Positions 47,208 to 56,031 of a DNA stretch of 64,000 bases are shown here, in pieces; position 1 is the first letter of the stretch; every line of letters begins with the position of its first letter. This DNA comes from Bacteroidales bacterium (GTDB taxonomy: Bacteria > Bacteroidota > Bacteroidia > Bacteroidales > Paludibacteraceae): contig SUWZ01000005.1 of the NCBI GenBank assembly GCA_015061185.1, positions 1 through 64,000 of the forward strand, given 5' to 3'. A program made the position numbers and the translations under genes. The notes beneath the pieces are model-generated. The model was not told the origin of the DNA and searched no databases. It saw nothing but the letters and a program-made list of their open reading frames with translations.

Positions 47208-49706
47208 ATGCATACAAGAGAATTTTCGCAAAGGGTAAAAGATGTTTTAACATACAGCAGAGAGGAAGCGGAAAGATTGGGCAACAATTACGTTGGACCG
47301 GAACATCTATTATTGGGAATTTTTCGAGATGGAGAAGGTCCCGCTATGTCTGCATTAAATTCATTGAGAGTTGATATTAAAAAGGTCAAGAATGCCTTAG
47401 AGAGTCGATTAAGATGTGATTCACAAACTTCAGGATACCCACATCAAGATTTACCTCTAATAAAATCTACAGAAAAAATATTGAAATTGGTTAACTTAGA
47501 GGCTCGTTCCATGCGTTGCGATGTTATGGATACAGACCATTTATTATTAGCAATTATGAAAGAAAATACAAATATGGCAGCAGAATCATTGTTGGCAGAA
47601 AATGTTTCATACACACAACTACTCTCCGTCATCAAACGTACAGAAAGTCCGCTCGGAAGTTTCGTTAATGATGAGGATTTTCCTGAATATAAATCGTCTA
47701 ATCCGATTTTCAATCAAGCCAATCCTAATTCAGGAGTGAGTAGCTCAACACCTGTATTAGATAATTTTGGTACAGACTTAACCAAAGCTGCAGAAGAGGG
47801 GCGATTAGACCCTATTGTAGGTAGAGAAAAAGAGATTGAACGAGTCTCTCAAATTTTAAGTCGACGCAAAAAAAACAACCCTATACTTATTGGAGATCCG
47901 GGTGTAGGAAAATCTGCCATTGTCGAAGGATTAGCACTTCGTATCATTGAGAAAAAAATTTCGCGTAATCTCTATGGCAAACGAATTATTTCTTTGGATA
48001 TGGCTTCTGTGGTTGCCGGAACAAAATATAGGGGACAATTTGAAGAGCGTATTAAATCAATAATCAATGAGTTGGCAAACAATCCAAATGTAATATTGTT
48101 CATAGACGAAATTCACACGATTGTTGGGGCCGGAAGTTCTCCCGGTTCATTGGATGCTGCCAATATATTAAAACCGGCTTTGGCTCGCGGTGAAATCCAA
48201 TGCATTGGAGCCACCACTTTGGATGAGTATCGCCAACATATTGAAAAAGATGGGGCTCTGGAACGTCGTTTTCAAAAGGTCTTGGTTGAACCTACTTCTT
48301 ATGAAGACACATTACAGATCTTAAAAAACATCAAATCAAGGTACGAAGACCATCACAATGTTACTTTTACAGACGAAGCCATCGAAGCTTGCGTAAAATA
48401 TACAGAACGTTACATTACCGACAGAGTTTTTCCGGATAAAGCTATTGATGCCTTGGATGAAGCAGGAGCTCGCACTCATTTGGTGGATGTAAATGTTCCG
48501 GAGGCTATCTTATTATTAGAAAAGAAGATAGAAGAGGTAAAAGATGCAAAAATCAATGCTGTAAATGCTCAAAATTTTGAAATAGCTGCCAATTACAGAG
48601 ATGACGAGAAGAACCTCACATTGCAACTTGATATAGCAAAAAAAGAGTGGGAAGAAGAGATGAAAAACAAACGTCAGACTATTGATGAGGATAGCGTGAT
48701 GCATGTTATTTCTATGATGACCGGTATCCCTATTCAACGTGTGGCTCAAGCTGAAGGTACTCGCCTTCTTAAGATGAAAGATGTGCTTAAATCTAAAGTC
48801 ATTGGTCAGGATGATGCGGTTGAAAAGGTGGTGCGCTCTATCCAAAGAAATAGAATTGGTTTGAAAGATCCTAACAAACCTATAGGTTCATTCCTGTTTT
48901 TAGGTCCTACCGGTGTAGGTAAAACTCATCTTGCTAAAATTTTGGCCAAAGAGATGTTTGATTCTGTTGATGCTCTGATTCGTATCGATATGAGTGAATA
49001 TATGGAGAAATTCTCGGTCTCTCGCTTGATTGGTGCTCCTCCAGGATATGTTGGTTATGAAGAGGGAGGACAACTAACCGAACGGGTTCGTCGCAAACCC
49101 TACTCTATCGTGTTGCTTGATGAGATTGAAAAGGCGCACTCTGATGTCTATAACCTATTGCTACAGGTTATGGATGAGGGGCAATTGACGGATAGTTTAG
49201 GCAGAAAAGTGGACTTCAAAAACACTATTATCATCATGACTTCCAACGTTGGAACTCGTCAACTCAAAGATTTTGGCGGAGGAATTGGTTTTGTTAATTC
49301 AAAAAACATGGACTCTGAATATGCGCATGGGGTTATTCAAAAGGCCTTGAACAAAACTTTTTCACCAGAGTTCTTGAATAGAATAGATGATGTTATCATG
49401 TTCTCTCAATTGCAGTTGGAATCGATTTTCAAAATTATTGAATTGGAGTTGACTGATGTAAAGAAACGTGTTGAAGATATGGGCTATAAACTGACTTTAA
49501 CAGATGACGCAAAGAAGTTTATTGCCGAATCCGGTTACGACATTCAATATGGAGCAAGACCTCTAAAACGTTCTCTTCAAAAACATATCGAAGATAATTT
49601 GGCTGAATTATTACTGCAAGGTGCTTTGAAAGAGGGAGACGAAATCAAAATGGATTTCAACTCAGATGAGAAGAGAGTTATCGCCTCAGTAGTAAGTCCG
49701 GAATAA
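47208..49706 (+). CDS. clpC: ATP-dependent Clp protease ATP-binding subunit ClpC
   Basis: An 832-residue AAA+ unfoldase. It has two Clp-N repeats (residues 1-150), a first AAA domain with Walker [14 protein letters not shown] (about 230), a short UVR-type middle region ([13 protein letters not shown]) rather than the long ClpB coiled coil, and a second AAA domain with Walker [13 protein letters not shown] (about 566). An IGF loop (GGGIGFVNS, about 690) is the expected ClpP docking element. It feeds unfolded proteins to ClpP in the cytosol. It is divergent from gyrA, as in other Bacteroidales. Confidence 0.95.
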   Translation: MHTREFSQRVKDVLTYSREEAERLGNNYVGPEHLLLGIFRDGEGPAMSALNSLRVDIKKVKNALESRLRCDSQTSGYPHQDLPLIKSTEKILKLVNLEARSMRCDVMDTDHLLLAIMKENTNMAAESLLAENVSYTQLLSVIKRTESPLGSFVNDEDFPEYKSSNPIFNQANPNSGVSSSTPVLDNFGTDLTKAAEEGRLDPIVGREKEIERVSQILSRRKKNNPILIGDPGVGKSAIVEGLALRIIEKKISRNLYGKRIISLDMASVVAGTKYRGQFEERIKSIINELANNPNVILFIDEIHTIVGAGSSPGSLDAANILKPALARGEIQCIGATTLDEYRQHIEKDGALERRFQKVLVEPTSYEDTLQILKNIKSRYEDHHNVTFTDEAIEACVKYTERYITDRVFPDKAIDALDEAGARTHLVDVNVPEAILLLEKKIEEVKDAKINAVNAQNFEIAANYRDDEKNLTLQLDIAKKEWEEEMKNKRQTIDEDSVMHVISMMTGIPIQRVAQAEGTRLLKMKDVLKSKVIGQDDAVEKVVRSIQRNRIGLKDPNKPIGSFLFLGPTGVGKTHLAKILAKEMFDSVDALIRIDMSEYMEKFSVSRLIGAPPGYVGYEEGGQLTERVRRKPYSIVLLDEIEKAHSDVYNLLLQVMDEGQLTDSLGRKVDFKNTIIIMTSNVGTRQLKDFGGGIGFVNSKNMDSEYAHGVIQKALNKTFSPEFLNRIDDVIMFSQLQLESIFKIIELELTDVKKRVEDMGYKLTLTDDAKKFIAESGYDIQYGARPLKRSLQKHIEDNLAELLLQGALKEGDEIKMDFNSDEKRVIASVVSPE

Positions 49707-49723
49707 AAGGAAAGGTAATAATC

Positions 49724-49767
49724 AAACAAAGACTGATTCGATTTCGCCATTGAATCAGTCTTTGTTT
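49724..49767. terminator. Bidirectional terminator between clpC and hsdR
   Basis: AAACAAAGACTGATTC (49724-49739) and GAATCAGTCTTTGTTT (49752-49767) form a perfect 16-bp stem. A T-run follows on the + strand and part of one on the minus strand, serving both convergent genes. Confidence 0.85.
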
Positions 49768-49774
49768 TTGAAAA

Positions 49775-52700
49775 TTATTTCTTCCAATCATCTGCAACTC
49801 TTTTAGTTTCATAATCATCATCCGAATGCTCATAAAGTTTCATAGAGAATACCGGCTCATTTTCCTTAAAATTTTCCACTTGGTCCATTACCTCTCGGAA
49901 GACCTCAGGAGTGTACTGAGGAGGATAGCCATTCTTAACAAGACAAATCTTAATGTCCTGTTTCAGTTGGTCGCGAACACGTTGGTTGTTAAGCCAATCA
50001 GCAAATGACGATTTTGTATCAATGATGTCTCGAATCTTACAAGCAAGACTCTTACATTTATCGTTAATTACAATACCATCCACCTCCTTATCTTCTCCAT
50101 AAACAAAATTGTTCTTGTCTCTTAGATGAATTAAGATGTCATAAAACGCTTTTTCTTCAAAGGTAAGTCCTAATTTGCGGAAGCTTTCTCTGTCTGCCTT
50201 CATCTCTTTGAGAATGTTTAATGCCTGTTCTGTGGCATTTTTGATTATACTTTCGGCTGTCGCTTCTTGGGTATCACCTGCTTCTTCTTCCGAGAGGAAT
50301 TTTCGTCTATTATGATACTCTTGGATAGTAGTCTCCAGCATTTCCTGAAATTTCTTCGAAGCAACTTGGTTGGTCTTCCCATATTCAGTAATCTGCTTGC
50401 GAAGAAGTTTAATCAGCGTTTCCAGTTTGGAAGCAGGCATCTTAATCTCTTCAAGCCTTTCTGTAAACTCAAGTCCGAATATATCCATCTCTTCACCTTC
50501 TTCCAAAATGCTCTCCACATTATTATACATCAACGCCTCTTCCACCATCTTTGCAACCCGACGATTCATTGTATCAGTATCAGGGGCATCAGTTCCATTC
50601 ATTTTATAAACCATACCGGCTATAGCCATAAAGCATTGTGCCAATGCAGATTCTTCTTCGCTGAGTCCTCCCGATGGTTGACAAAGATCGTATGCTTTTC
50701 GCATTCTCTTCACATTTTGAAGGAAGTAAGTCTTAAAAGAAACTTTTTTTGTTTTCTTTCCATCCTTGTTGGCAGAATTGAAACTTTCATTTGAGGAGAA
50801 AACATATTCTGCAGCCTTAGCTAACAAGGTATATCTTGTTGCCGGGTCAGTTTCAACATTTAAGAATGGTGTTAAGTCATAACCCTTGAATAGCACCTTC
50901 AGAATCTCCATATACTCTCGGAAAATGAGTGTTGCTTGTTCTATATCATCTTCTGTTAAAGCCACAGAATTGTCACCACCATACATTTTTCTGGCTTCCA
51001 TCATCTGGTCGCGTATGCCTATATAGTCAATAATTAAACCATATTCTTTACCCGCATACTTACGGTTTGCACGACTGATGGTTTGGATAAGAGAATGTTT
51101 CTGTAATGGTTTGTCGTTATACATATATGTAAGGCATTCCACATCGAAACCTGTAATCCACATATCCACAACGATTACAACACGGAAATTGGAATGCTCC
51201 TGTTTGAAAGCAGCATCCAACTCTTCAGAACGTTTGTCATTTTTTACGCCACCAAGATAGTTGTACATGTCTGCTTCGTCATTACTTCCCACACTTGCTA
51301 CCATTGCAATAGTAGGCATCTCTTTTAATTCTTTGAGTTCTTCAGCAGATACAGTAATACCTTCTGGTGTTTTTCGTTCTTCGAACCATTCAGGATAATG
51401 TGCCTTGAATTTTAACAGTAAATCGTAGGCAATCTTTCGATTAGCGCATACAATCATGGCTTTTTGCACTCTGTCTGGATCATTTGCCACTGATGAAACA
51501 TAGTGGTCGTGTATATCTACAGCCAGTTTATCCAAACGGTCTGAATCACCAAGAATGACTTCCAATGAGCTCATGGCTTTCTTACTCTTTGCAATATCCT
51601 CTTTGGTCGAGCCCTCATCTGCACATTTAGCATAATATGCTTCAATTTCCTTAGCTTTTTCTGCATTCAGCAGTACTTTGGCAATGCGTGGATGATACTT
51701 AATTGATACCGTAATCTTGTCGGCGACAGCCTGATCCATCGTGTAACGGTCTATCTCGTCGCCAAAAGTCTGATATGTCTCAGCAATAGGAGTTCCTGTA
51801 AAGCCAACGAATGTCGCATTAGGCAAAGCCTCACGTAGCACCTTTGCGTAAGGTTTGGATATCATGGCTCTCATATTCTCATCAGCATCCTCGCTGAATT
51901 GAATACGTTTTGAACCTTCAATTTGTGTCCTATGAGCTTCGTCGCTAAAGCAGATAATATTGCTACGTTCATTGATGAGTCCTATCGGGTCGTCTTTTCG
52001 GTCGCAGAATTTTTGTATAGTACAAATGAAGAAACCACCACTATCTCTTAGACTAAGTTCTTCACGTAGTTTTTTTCTGCTTGGCACAACAGAAACCTCT
52101 CCCAATCCCAAAAACTCAGTACTTTTGGTAAAAAGTTTTGCACCTTGCTTCTGGAGGTCTTCTCGGTCAACAATCATCAGAATTGTTGGAGAACCGATTT
52201 CAGCAGCGCATCGCATCGAGAGTTGGCGAGCAAGAAATGCCATCGTGTAGGTCTTACCGCAACCTGTAGCACCAAAATATGTACCTCCTTTACCACTCTT
52301 TGTCTTTACTGATTTGATGACACTCTCTCTTAACAAACGTGTTGCAAAGAACTGAGGATAGCGACAAACAACTTCTTTCTCATCACTATCATAATTAGTA
52401 TCTTGAAAATAGACATAATCTCTAAGAATCTCCAAAAATCTTGCCGGACGATAAACACCCTTCACCATGGTTTCTAATTCATCGAAAGGCATGGTACTCA
52501 CTTTATCTCCATTCTCTACACGTCGCCAAGCATAGAAGTGTTCGTAGGGTGTACGAACTGTTCCTAATCGTGTCTTCACACCATCACTGATACAAGCCAG
52601 TGGACAATAGTGCAATAGACCTGAAATATCTCGCCAATAGCGGATATTGATTTGTTCCCAGGCGTCATTGATGGTTGCTTTAGCATCGGCTGGATTTTTC

Positions 52701-53176
52701 AGTTCTATCACGCAGACGGGTATTCCGTTTACATAGAGCAACACATCAGGACGACGTGTCTTAGTTACACCATTATTGATGTATTCTACGGTAAACTGAT
52801 TGACTACTCGGAAGATGTTATTATCTATCTTCTCGAAATCTATCAATCTAACAGTAACAGGTTCACCTTTTTTATTAACAGCAGATATGCCATCAATCAT
52901 CCATTTATATACTTTGTGTAGTGTGGCAAAATCCGTATCAGCACCTACCAATCTGACGTTATCTGCTATTCGTTGCAATTCCTCGTCCTTTATGTTCTTA
53001 TTATTGTCTTTTAGGAACTGAAGCAAGTCATCCATATTGAGCACTTCCTTTCTGTTGGCTCTTGATATGGAGTCGCCAAAAAGATATTGCCATCCTTCTT
53101 TTTCAAGGAAAGCAATGAGAGCATTCTCGTAATCGCTCTCTACAAAGTGACCGTTGATGTTCCTTAATTTTGCCAT
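49775..53176 (-). CDS. hsdR: Type I restriction enzyme, endonuclease/translocase subunit
   Basis: A 1,133-residue HsdR. The N-terminal PD-(D/E)XK nuclease domain has PDVLLYVNGIPVCVIELKN (about residues 140-158), with the D...E-x-K catalytic set. The SF2 translocase has Walker A GATGCGKTYTMAF (about 303), the DEAH box SDEAHRTQ (about 411) and later motifs FVGFTGTPI and SRANRKYAG. The C-terminal helical region binds HsdM/HsdS. It cuts unmethylated foreign DNA after ATP-driven translocation. It is last in the operon, 8 bp after a DUF1016 gene. Its first 25 codons are duplicated at 54204-54290, on the far side of that gene. Confidence 0.95.
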   Translation of the reverse strand: MAKLRNINGHFVESDYENALIAFLEKEGWQYLFGDSISRANRKEVLNMDDLLQFLKDNNKNIKDEELQRIADNVRLVGADTDFATLHKVYKWMIDGISAVNKKGEPVTVRLIDFEKIDNNIFRVVNQFTVEYINNGVTKTRRPDVLLYVNGIPVCVIELKNPADAKATINDAWEQINIRYWRDISGLLHYCPLACISDGVKTRLGTVRTPYEHFYAWRRVENGDKVSTMPFDELETMVKGVYRPARFLEILRDYVYFQDTNYDSDEKEVVCRYPQFFATRLLRESVIKSVKTKSGKGGTYFGATGCGKTYTMAFLARQLSMRCAAEIGSPTILMIVDREDLQKQGAKLFTKSTEFLGLGEVSVVPSRKKLREELSLRDSGGFFICTIQKFCDRKDDPIGLINERSNIICFSDEAHRTQIEGSKRIQFSEDADENMRAMISKPYAKVLREALPNATFVGFTGTPIAETYQTFGDEIDRYTMDQAVADKITVSIKYHPRIAKVLLNAEKAKEIEAYYAKCADEGSTKEDIAKSKKAMSSLEVILGDSDRLDKLAVDIHDHYVSSVANDPDRVQKAMIVCANRKIAYDLLLKFKAHYPEWFEERKTPEGITVSAEELKELKEMPTIAMVASVGSNDEADMYNYLGGVKNDKRSEELDAAFKQEHSNFRVVIVVDMWITGFDVECLTYMYNDKPLQKHSLIQTISRANRKYAGKEYGLIIDYIGIRDQMMEARKMYGGDNSVALTEDDIEQATLIFREYMEILKVLFKGYDLTPFLNVETDPATRYTLLAKAAEYVFSSNESFNSANKDGKKTKKVSFKTYFLQNVKRMRKAYDLCQPSGGLSEEESALAQCFMAIAGMVYKMNGTDAPDTDTMNRRVAKMVEEALMYNNVESILEEGEEMDIFGLEFTERLEEIKMPASKLETLIKLLRKQITEYGKTNQVASKKFQEMLETTIQEYHNRRKFLSEEEAGDTQEATAESIIKNATEQALNILKEMKADRESFRKLGLTFEEKAFYDILIHLRDKNNFVYGEDKEVDGIVINDKCKSLACKIRDIIDTKSSFADWLNNQRVRDQLKQDIKICLVKNGYPPQYTPEVFREVMDQVENFKENEPVFSMKLYEHSDDDYETKRVADDWKK

Positions 53177-53184
53177 AATTTTGA

Positions 53185-54198
53185 TTATTTTTCTTCTTCA
53201 GAATCGTAAATATCACGTAATTTTTGTTGCAATAGTGCCTTATCTGGCAAGTGTAGACGATATTCAGCAACCATAGTAGGTGAAAGGCTTCGACTAAGAG
53301 CGTATTCTACAACCTCATCGTCTTTATCTTTGCAGAGCAATACTCCAATACTGGGATTCTCATGTACTTTCTTTACGTCTCTGTCAAGTGCTTCAAGGTA
53401 GAAATTTAGTTGCCCAAGGTGCTCTGGCTTAAACTTACCCATTTTGAGTTCGAATGCCACTAAACATTGCAGTTCTCTATGATAAAATAGTAAATCAACA
53501 CGAAAATCGCTATTACCAACTTGCAGACGATATTCCTCATCTATAAATAAAAAATCTTTTCCCAATTCCAATACAAAATGTTTCATTTGTCCTATTAGGG
53601 CTTTTTTCACTGCATGTTCACTCTCATAATCTTTTCCTCCAAGAAATTCTAAAACATATTGGTCACGGAACACTTGATCTGCCTGTGGAGCAATTTGTCT
53701 CATCACTGGTGAGAGTTTTGGTACGCCAACCATTGTCCTCTCATACAAAGCCGTGTCAAATTGTCTATTCAACTCGCGAGAAGAAAGCTTTTCGTCTTTA
53801 CACAACATTATATAAAACGAACGTTCTTCCTCTGTTTTTGCACGACTCATAATTGTGATATTATTAGTCCAGCTAATTTGTCTCAGCACTGCTGAGAGTT
53901 TTTCATCTGCAGTGCAATATGTCTCATAAAATTGCTTCATTCGCCAGAGATTCTTATCAGAAAACCCCTTTGTATCAGGGGTGTTTTTTTCGATGTAAGC
54001 TGCCAATTGTTTAACAACACCATCGCCCCATTCCGAAACTGCTATTTTATTTGAAATATACTTACCCACTTGCCAATATAAGTCAATAAGAGCTGTATTG
54101 GCCATGCTTATCACAGTGGACTTTGTTCGCCGAATCATTAAGACGATTTCTGAAAACTGGTTATCTCTGTTCTGTATAATATTTTGATCTTTAATCAT
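53185..54198 (-). CDS. DUF1016/YhcG-type PDDEXK nuclease protein
   Basis: A 337-residue protein. The DUF1016 N-terminal domain covers about residues 10-160 (ALIDLYWQVGKYISNKI, WGDGVVKQLAAYI, GFSDKNLWRMKQFYETY). The C-terminal PD-(D/E)XK nuclease-like domain has FRVDLLFYHRELQCLVAFELKMG (about 233-255), with D and E-x-K in place. Family members are frequently found beside type I R-M genes; activity is poorly defined. Two copies of a palindrome-bearing segment encode KLSAVLRQIS and KLSPVMRQIA. The gene is framed by hsdR and a duplicate of the hsdR 5' end, a sign of later insertion. Confidence 0.88.
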   Translation of the reverse strand: MIKDQNIIQNRDNQFSEIVLMIRRTKSTVISMANTALIDLYWQVGKYISNKIAVSEWGDGVVKQLAAYIEKNTPDTKGFSDKNLWRMKQFYETYCTADEKLSAVLRQISWTNNITIMSRAKTEEERSFYIMLCKDEKLSSRELNRQFDTALYERTMVGVPKLSPVMRQIAPQADQVFRDQYVLEFLGGKDYESEHAVKKALIGQMKHFVLELGKDFLFIDEEYRLQVGNSDFRVDLLFYHRELQCLVAFELKMGKFKPEHLGQLNFYLEALDRDVKKVHENPSIGVLLCKDKDDEVVEYALSRSLSPTMVAEYRLHLPDKALLQQKLRDIYDSEEEK

Positions 54199-54203
54199 AT
54201 TTT

Positions 54204-54290
54204 CTATTTTTTCATTTCAAGAAAAGCAACGAGAGCATTCTCGTAATCGCTCTCCACGAAGTGTCCGTTGATGTTTTTGAGTTTTGCCAT
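54204..54290 (-). pseudogene. Duplicated 5' fragment of hsdR
   Basis: Starting at ATG 54290 the frame reads MAKLKNINGHFVESDYENAL VAFLEMKK and then stops. HsdR begins MAKLRNINGHFVESDYENAL IAFLEKEGW. The DNA is about 88% identical over the first 75 coding bases (nine differences). The fragment loses similarity after codon 25 and stops three codons later. The divergence argues against a recent duplication and for recombination with a related hsd locus. Confidence 0.85.
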
Positions 54291-54331
54291 AATTATCGTT
54301 TTTTTGCTTCTTGCTGAATATGTAGTTTTTT

Positions 54332-54425
54332 TTTCTCGCAGATGTCGCTGATTTCGCTGATAAAAATAATAATAAAATCTGCGTCCTCTGCGTTATCTGC
54401 GAGAGATTATTATCTGCGAGAGATT
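54332..54425. repeat. Inverted-repeat element on the downstream side of the GxxExxY gene
   Basis: The left arm TTCTCGCAGATGTCGCTGAT plus TTCGCTGAT and the right arm ATCTGCGTCCTCTGCGTTAT plus CTGCGAGAGA are imperfect complements around a 15-bp AT-rich loop. A second ATCTGCGAGAGATT follows in tandem, ending at the gene's stop codon. The same composition and layout recur at 54817-54909. Confidence 0.75.
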
Positions 54426-54803
54426 TTATAATCCATTCACTATTCTTACAATATCTTTTGTAATGTCGGATGTATTGAAGTTTACAAGCAATCCCACTTT
54501 TCTGCCTGATATTTTCAGGTAGGTAAGCAATTGCTTCTTATGTACATCTTTCAACATTTCAACTGACTTCAATTCAATTATTACCTTGTCTTCTACTATA
54601 ATATCAAGTCTGAAATCAACTGGAAGTAGATGTCCATCGTAATATACATCCAGTTTCTTCTGACTCTCTACATGTAATCCGTCTTTGCGAAGTTGATACA
54701 GCAATGCTGCTTCATAGACAGATTCCAAAAGACCGGGACCAAGTTCATTGTACACTTTGAAGATTGCTCCTCTGATTATGTATGTTATATCATTTTCGTT
54801 CAT
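54426..54803 (-). CDS. GxxExxY protein (PD-(D/E)XK superfamily)
   Basis: About 125 residues. The signature GLLESVYEAAL (about residues 22-32) is the GxxExxY motif that names the family. The core FRLDIIVEDKVIIELKSV (about 62-79) has the D...E-x-K set of PD-(D/E)XK nucleases, and DVHKKQLLTYLK follows as in the family. The function is unknown. ATG 54803 gives the family's usual start; an ATG at 54902 would add a tail encoded by the flanking repeat. The gene and its two flanking inverted repeats look like one cassette placed behind hsdS. Confidence 0.87.
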   Translation of the reverse strand: MNENDITYIIRGAIFKVYNELGPGLLESVYEAALLYQLRKDGLHVESQKKLDVYYDGHLLPVDFRLDIIVEDKVIIELKSVEMLKDVHKKQLLTYLKISGRKVGLLVNFNTSDITKDIVRIVNGL

Positions 54804-54816
54804 ATTTCTCGTTTTT

Positions 54817-54909
54817 CTCTCGCTGATTGCGTTTTCTTTTTTTCTCTCGCTGATTGCGCTGATTACGCAGAAAGATAAATAAATCTGTGTAATCTGCGAC
54901 ATCTGCGAG
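54817..54909. repeat. Inverted-repeat element on the upstream side of the GxxExxY gene
   Basis: The arm CTCGCTGATTGCGCTGATTA plus CGCAGA pairs imperfectly with TCTGTGTAATCTGCGACATC plus TGCGAG across an AT-rich loop. TTCTCTCGCTGATTGCG is repeated in tandem at 54815-54831 and 54842-54858. It ends 4 bp before the hsdS stop codon. It is the partner of 54332-54425. Confidence 0.75.
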
Positions 54910-54912
54910 CAT

Positions 54913-56028
54913 TTATGTTAAACTTCCCCGTATCAGCACCGGGCATATATTATTGATTTGCTCTTTGAGTGCGTCGGCAATGCGTTGACGTTCAATATAG
55001 CATTTATGTATATTGACTATCTGTTTTTGAACAGATATATCAGGAATGGGAATCTCCATTTCAAAGAAACGTTCTAAATCCAAGTTTGACCGGATACTTC
55101 CATCACTGGCGAACCAACCATAACGGTCAATTTGTTTTCGAGAGAACCATAACATAATATAATGGCTCAAAACGACATTGTCATCTTTTATTCTAAAGAC
55201 AGTATAAGCCGGCGAGATGATTACAGGCTTCGATTCTTCATTTAATGCAATTCTTATACACATATCTCTACCTGTTTGCATTCCACTAAAAGCAAATTGA
55301 TTATGCTCAACTACTTTGTAATTACGTGTACTTCCCTCATCTATATTTGCAACCGTTGGAAAGAAGGTCTTGTTAATATTAATTCCTTGTACACCAGTAT
55401 AAGTTAATTCACTATTACGTTTATCCACCATTTCCAACAAGTTGCCAACCTTTTGTTTTGGAATTTTCACTTTTAGTTGGTCAATATATCCATCACAAAC
55501 AAGTTTCAATTCTTCAACCTTACTTTGATAGGCAGCAAGATTGCTTTGGAGAGCCAAATAAATATCAACGTATTTGCGTTGCTGTTCAATGGAGGGAAGG
55601 GTGATGTCTATATCACAGAAATCTTCCCAAGAGAAAGTTTCCCTTGCACTTCCCCATGAATTGAAGCGTGCATATCTATCAAATTCTGGACGATTAAAAA
55701 ACATGAAAAGATACTCAGGTATTAATAAATCATTTTGGCTACATTTAAATGTCGTGTAGATAGAGGAAATAAGCACAGCTTTATTAGATTTATTAAATGC
55801 TAAAGCTATTTTATCACCTCTCCTTGATGTATCAGAAACATAAGAGAATTCCCTTGGATTGACAACTTTATACGAATCCAATGATACGCCATCCATATTT
55901 GCCTTTGTATCAATAAAGACCTTTTCTGTTGATATACCTTTCACATCTGATAACTTATATTGATTATCAGAGTTTCGCTCATCGCATAATTCTATCAGTT
56001 CTCCCAATTTATAATTCTTCAATTTCAT
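54913..56028 (-). CDS. hsdS: Type I restriction enzyme, specificity subunit
   Basis: A 371-residue HsdS with the usual two-fold design. Target recognition domain 1 spans about residues 1-150, followed by a helical spacer (QQRKYVDIYLALQSNLAAYQSKVEELK). Target recognition domain 2 spans about 195-335, followed by a second helix (VQKQIVNIHKCYIERQRIADALKEQIN). The two domains begin with similar sequences (KLGELIELCDERNS and KVGNLLEMVDKRNS) and share IDTKANMDG/ANIDEGS-type segments. They read the two halves of a bipartite target for HsdM and HsdR. The DNA site cannot be predicted here. It starts 3 bp after the upstream DUF1016 gene. Confidence 0.93.
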   Translation of the reverse strand: MKLKNYKLGELIELCDERNSDNQYKLSDVKGISTEKVFIDTKANMDGVSLDSYKVVNPREFSYVSDTSRRGDKIALAFNKSNKAVLISSIYTTFKCSQNDLLIPEYLFMFFNRPEFDRYARFNSWGSARETFSWEDFCDIDITLPSIEQQRKYVDIYLALQSNLAAYQSKVEELKLVCDGYIDQLKVKIPKQKVGNLLEMVDKRNSELTYTGVQGININKTFFPTVANIDEGSTRNYKVVEHNQFAFSGMQTGRDMCIRIALNEESKPVIISPAYTVFRIKDDNVVLSHYIMLWFSRKQIDRYGWFASDGSIRSNLDLERFFEMEIPIPDISVQKQIVNIHKCYIERQRIADALKEQINNICPVLIRGSLT

Positions 56029-56031
56029 AGG

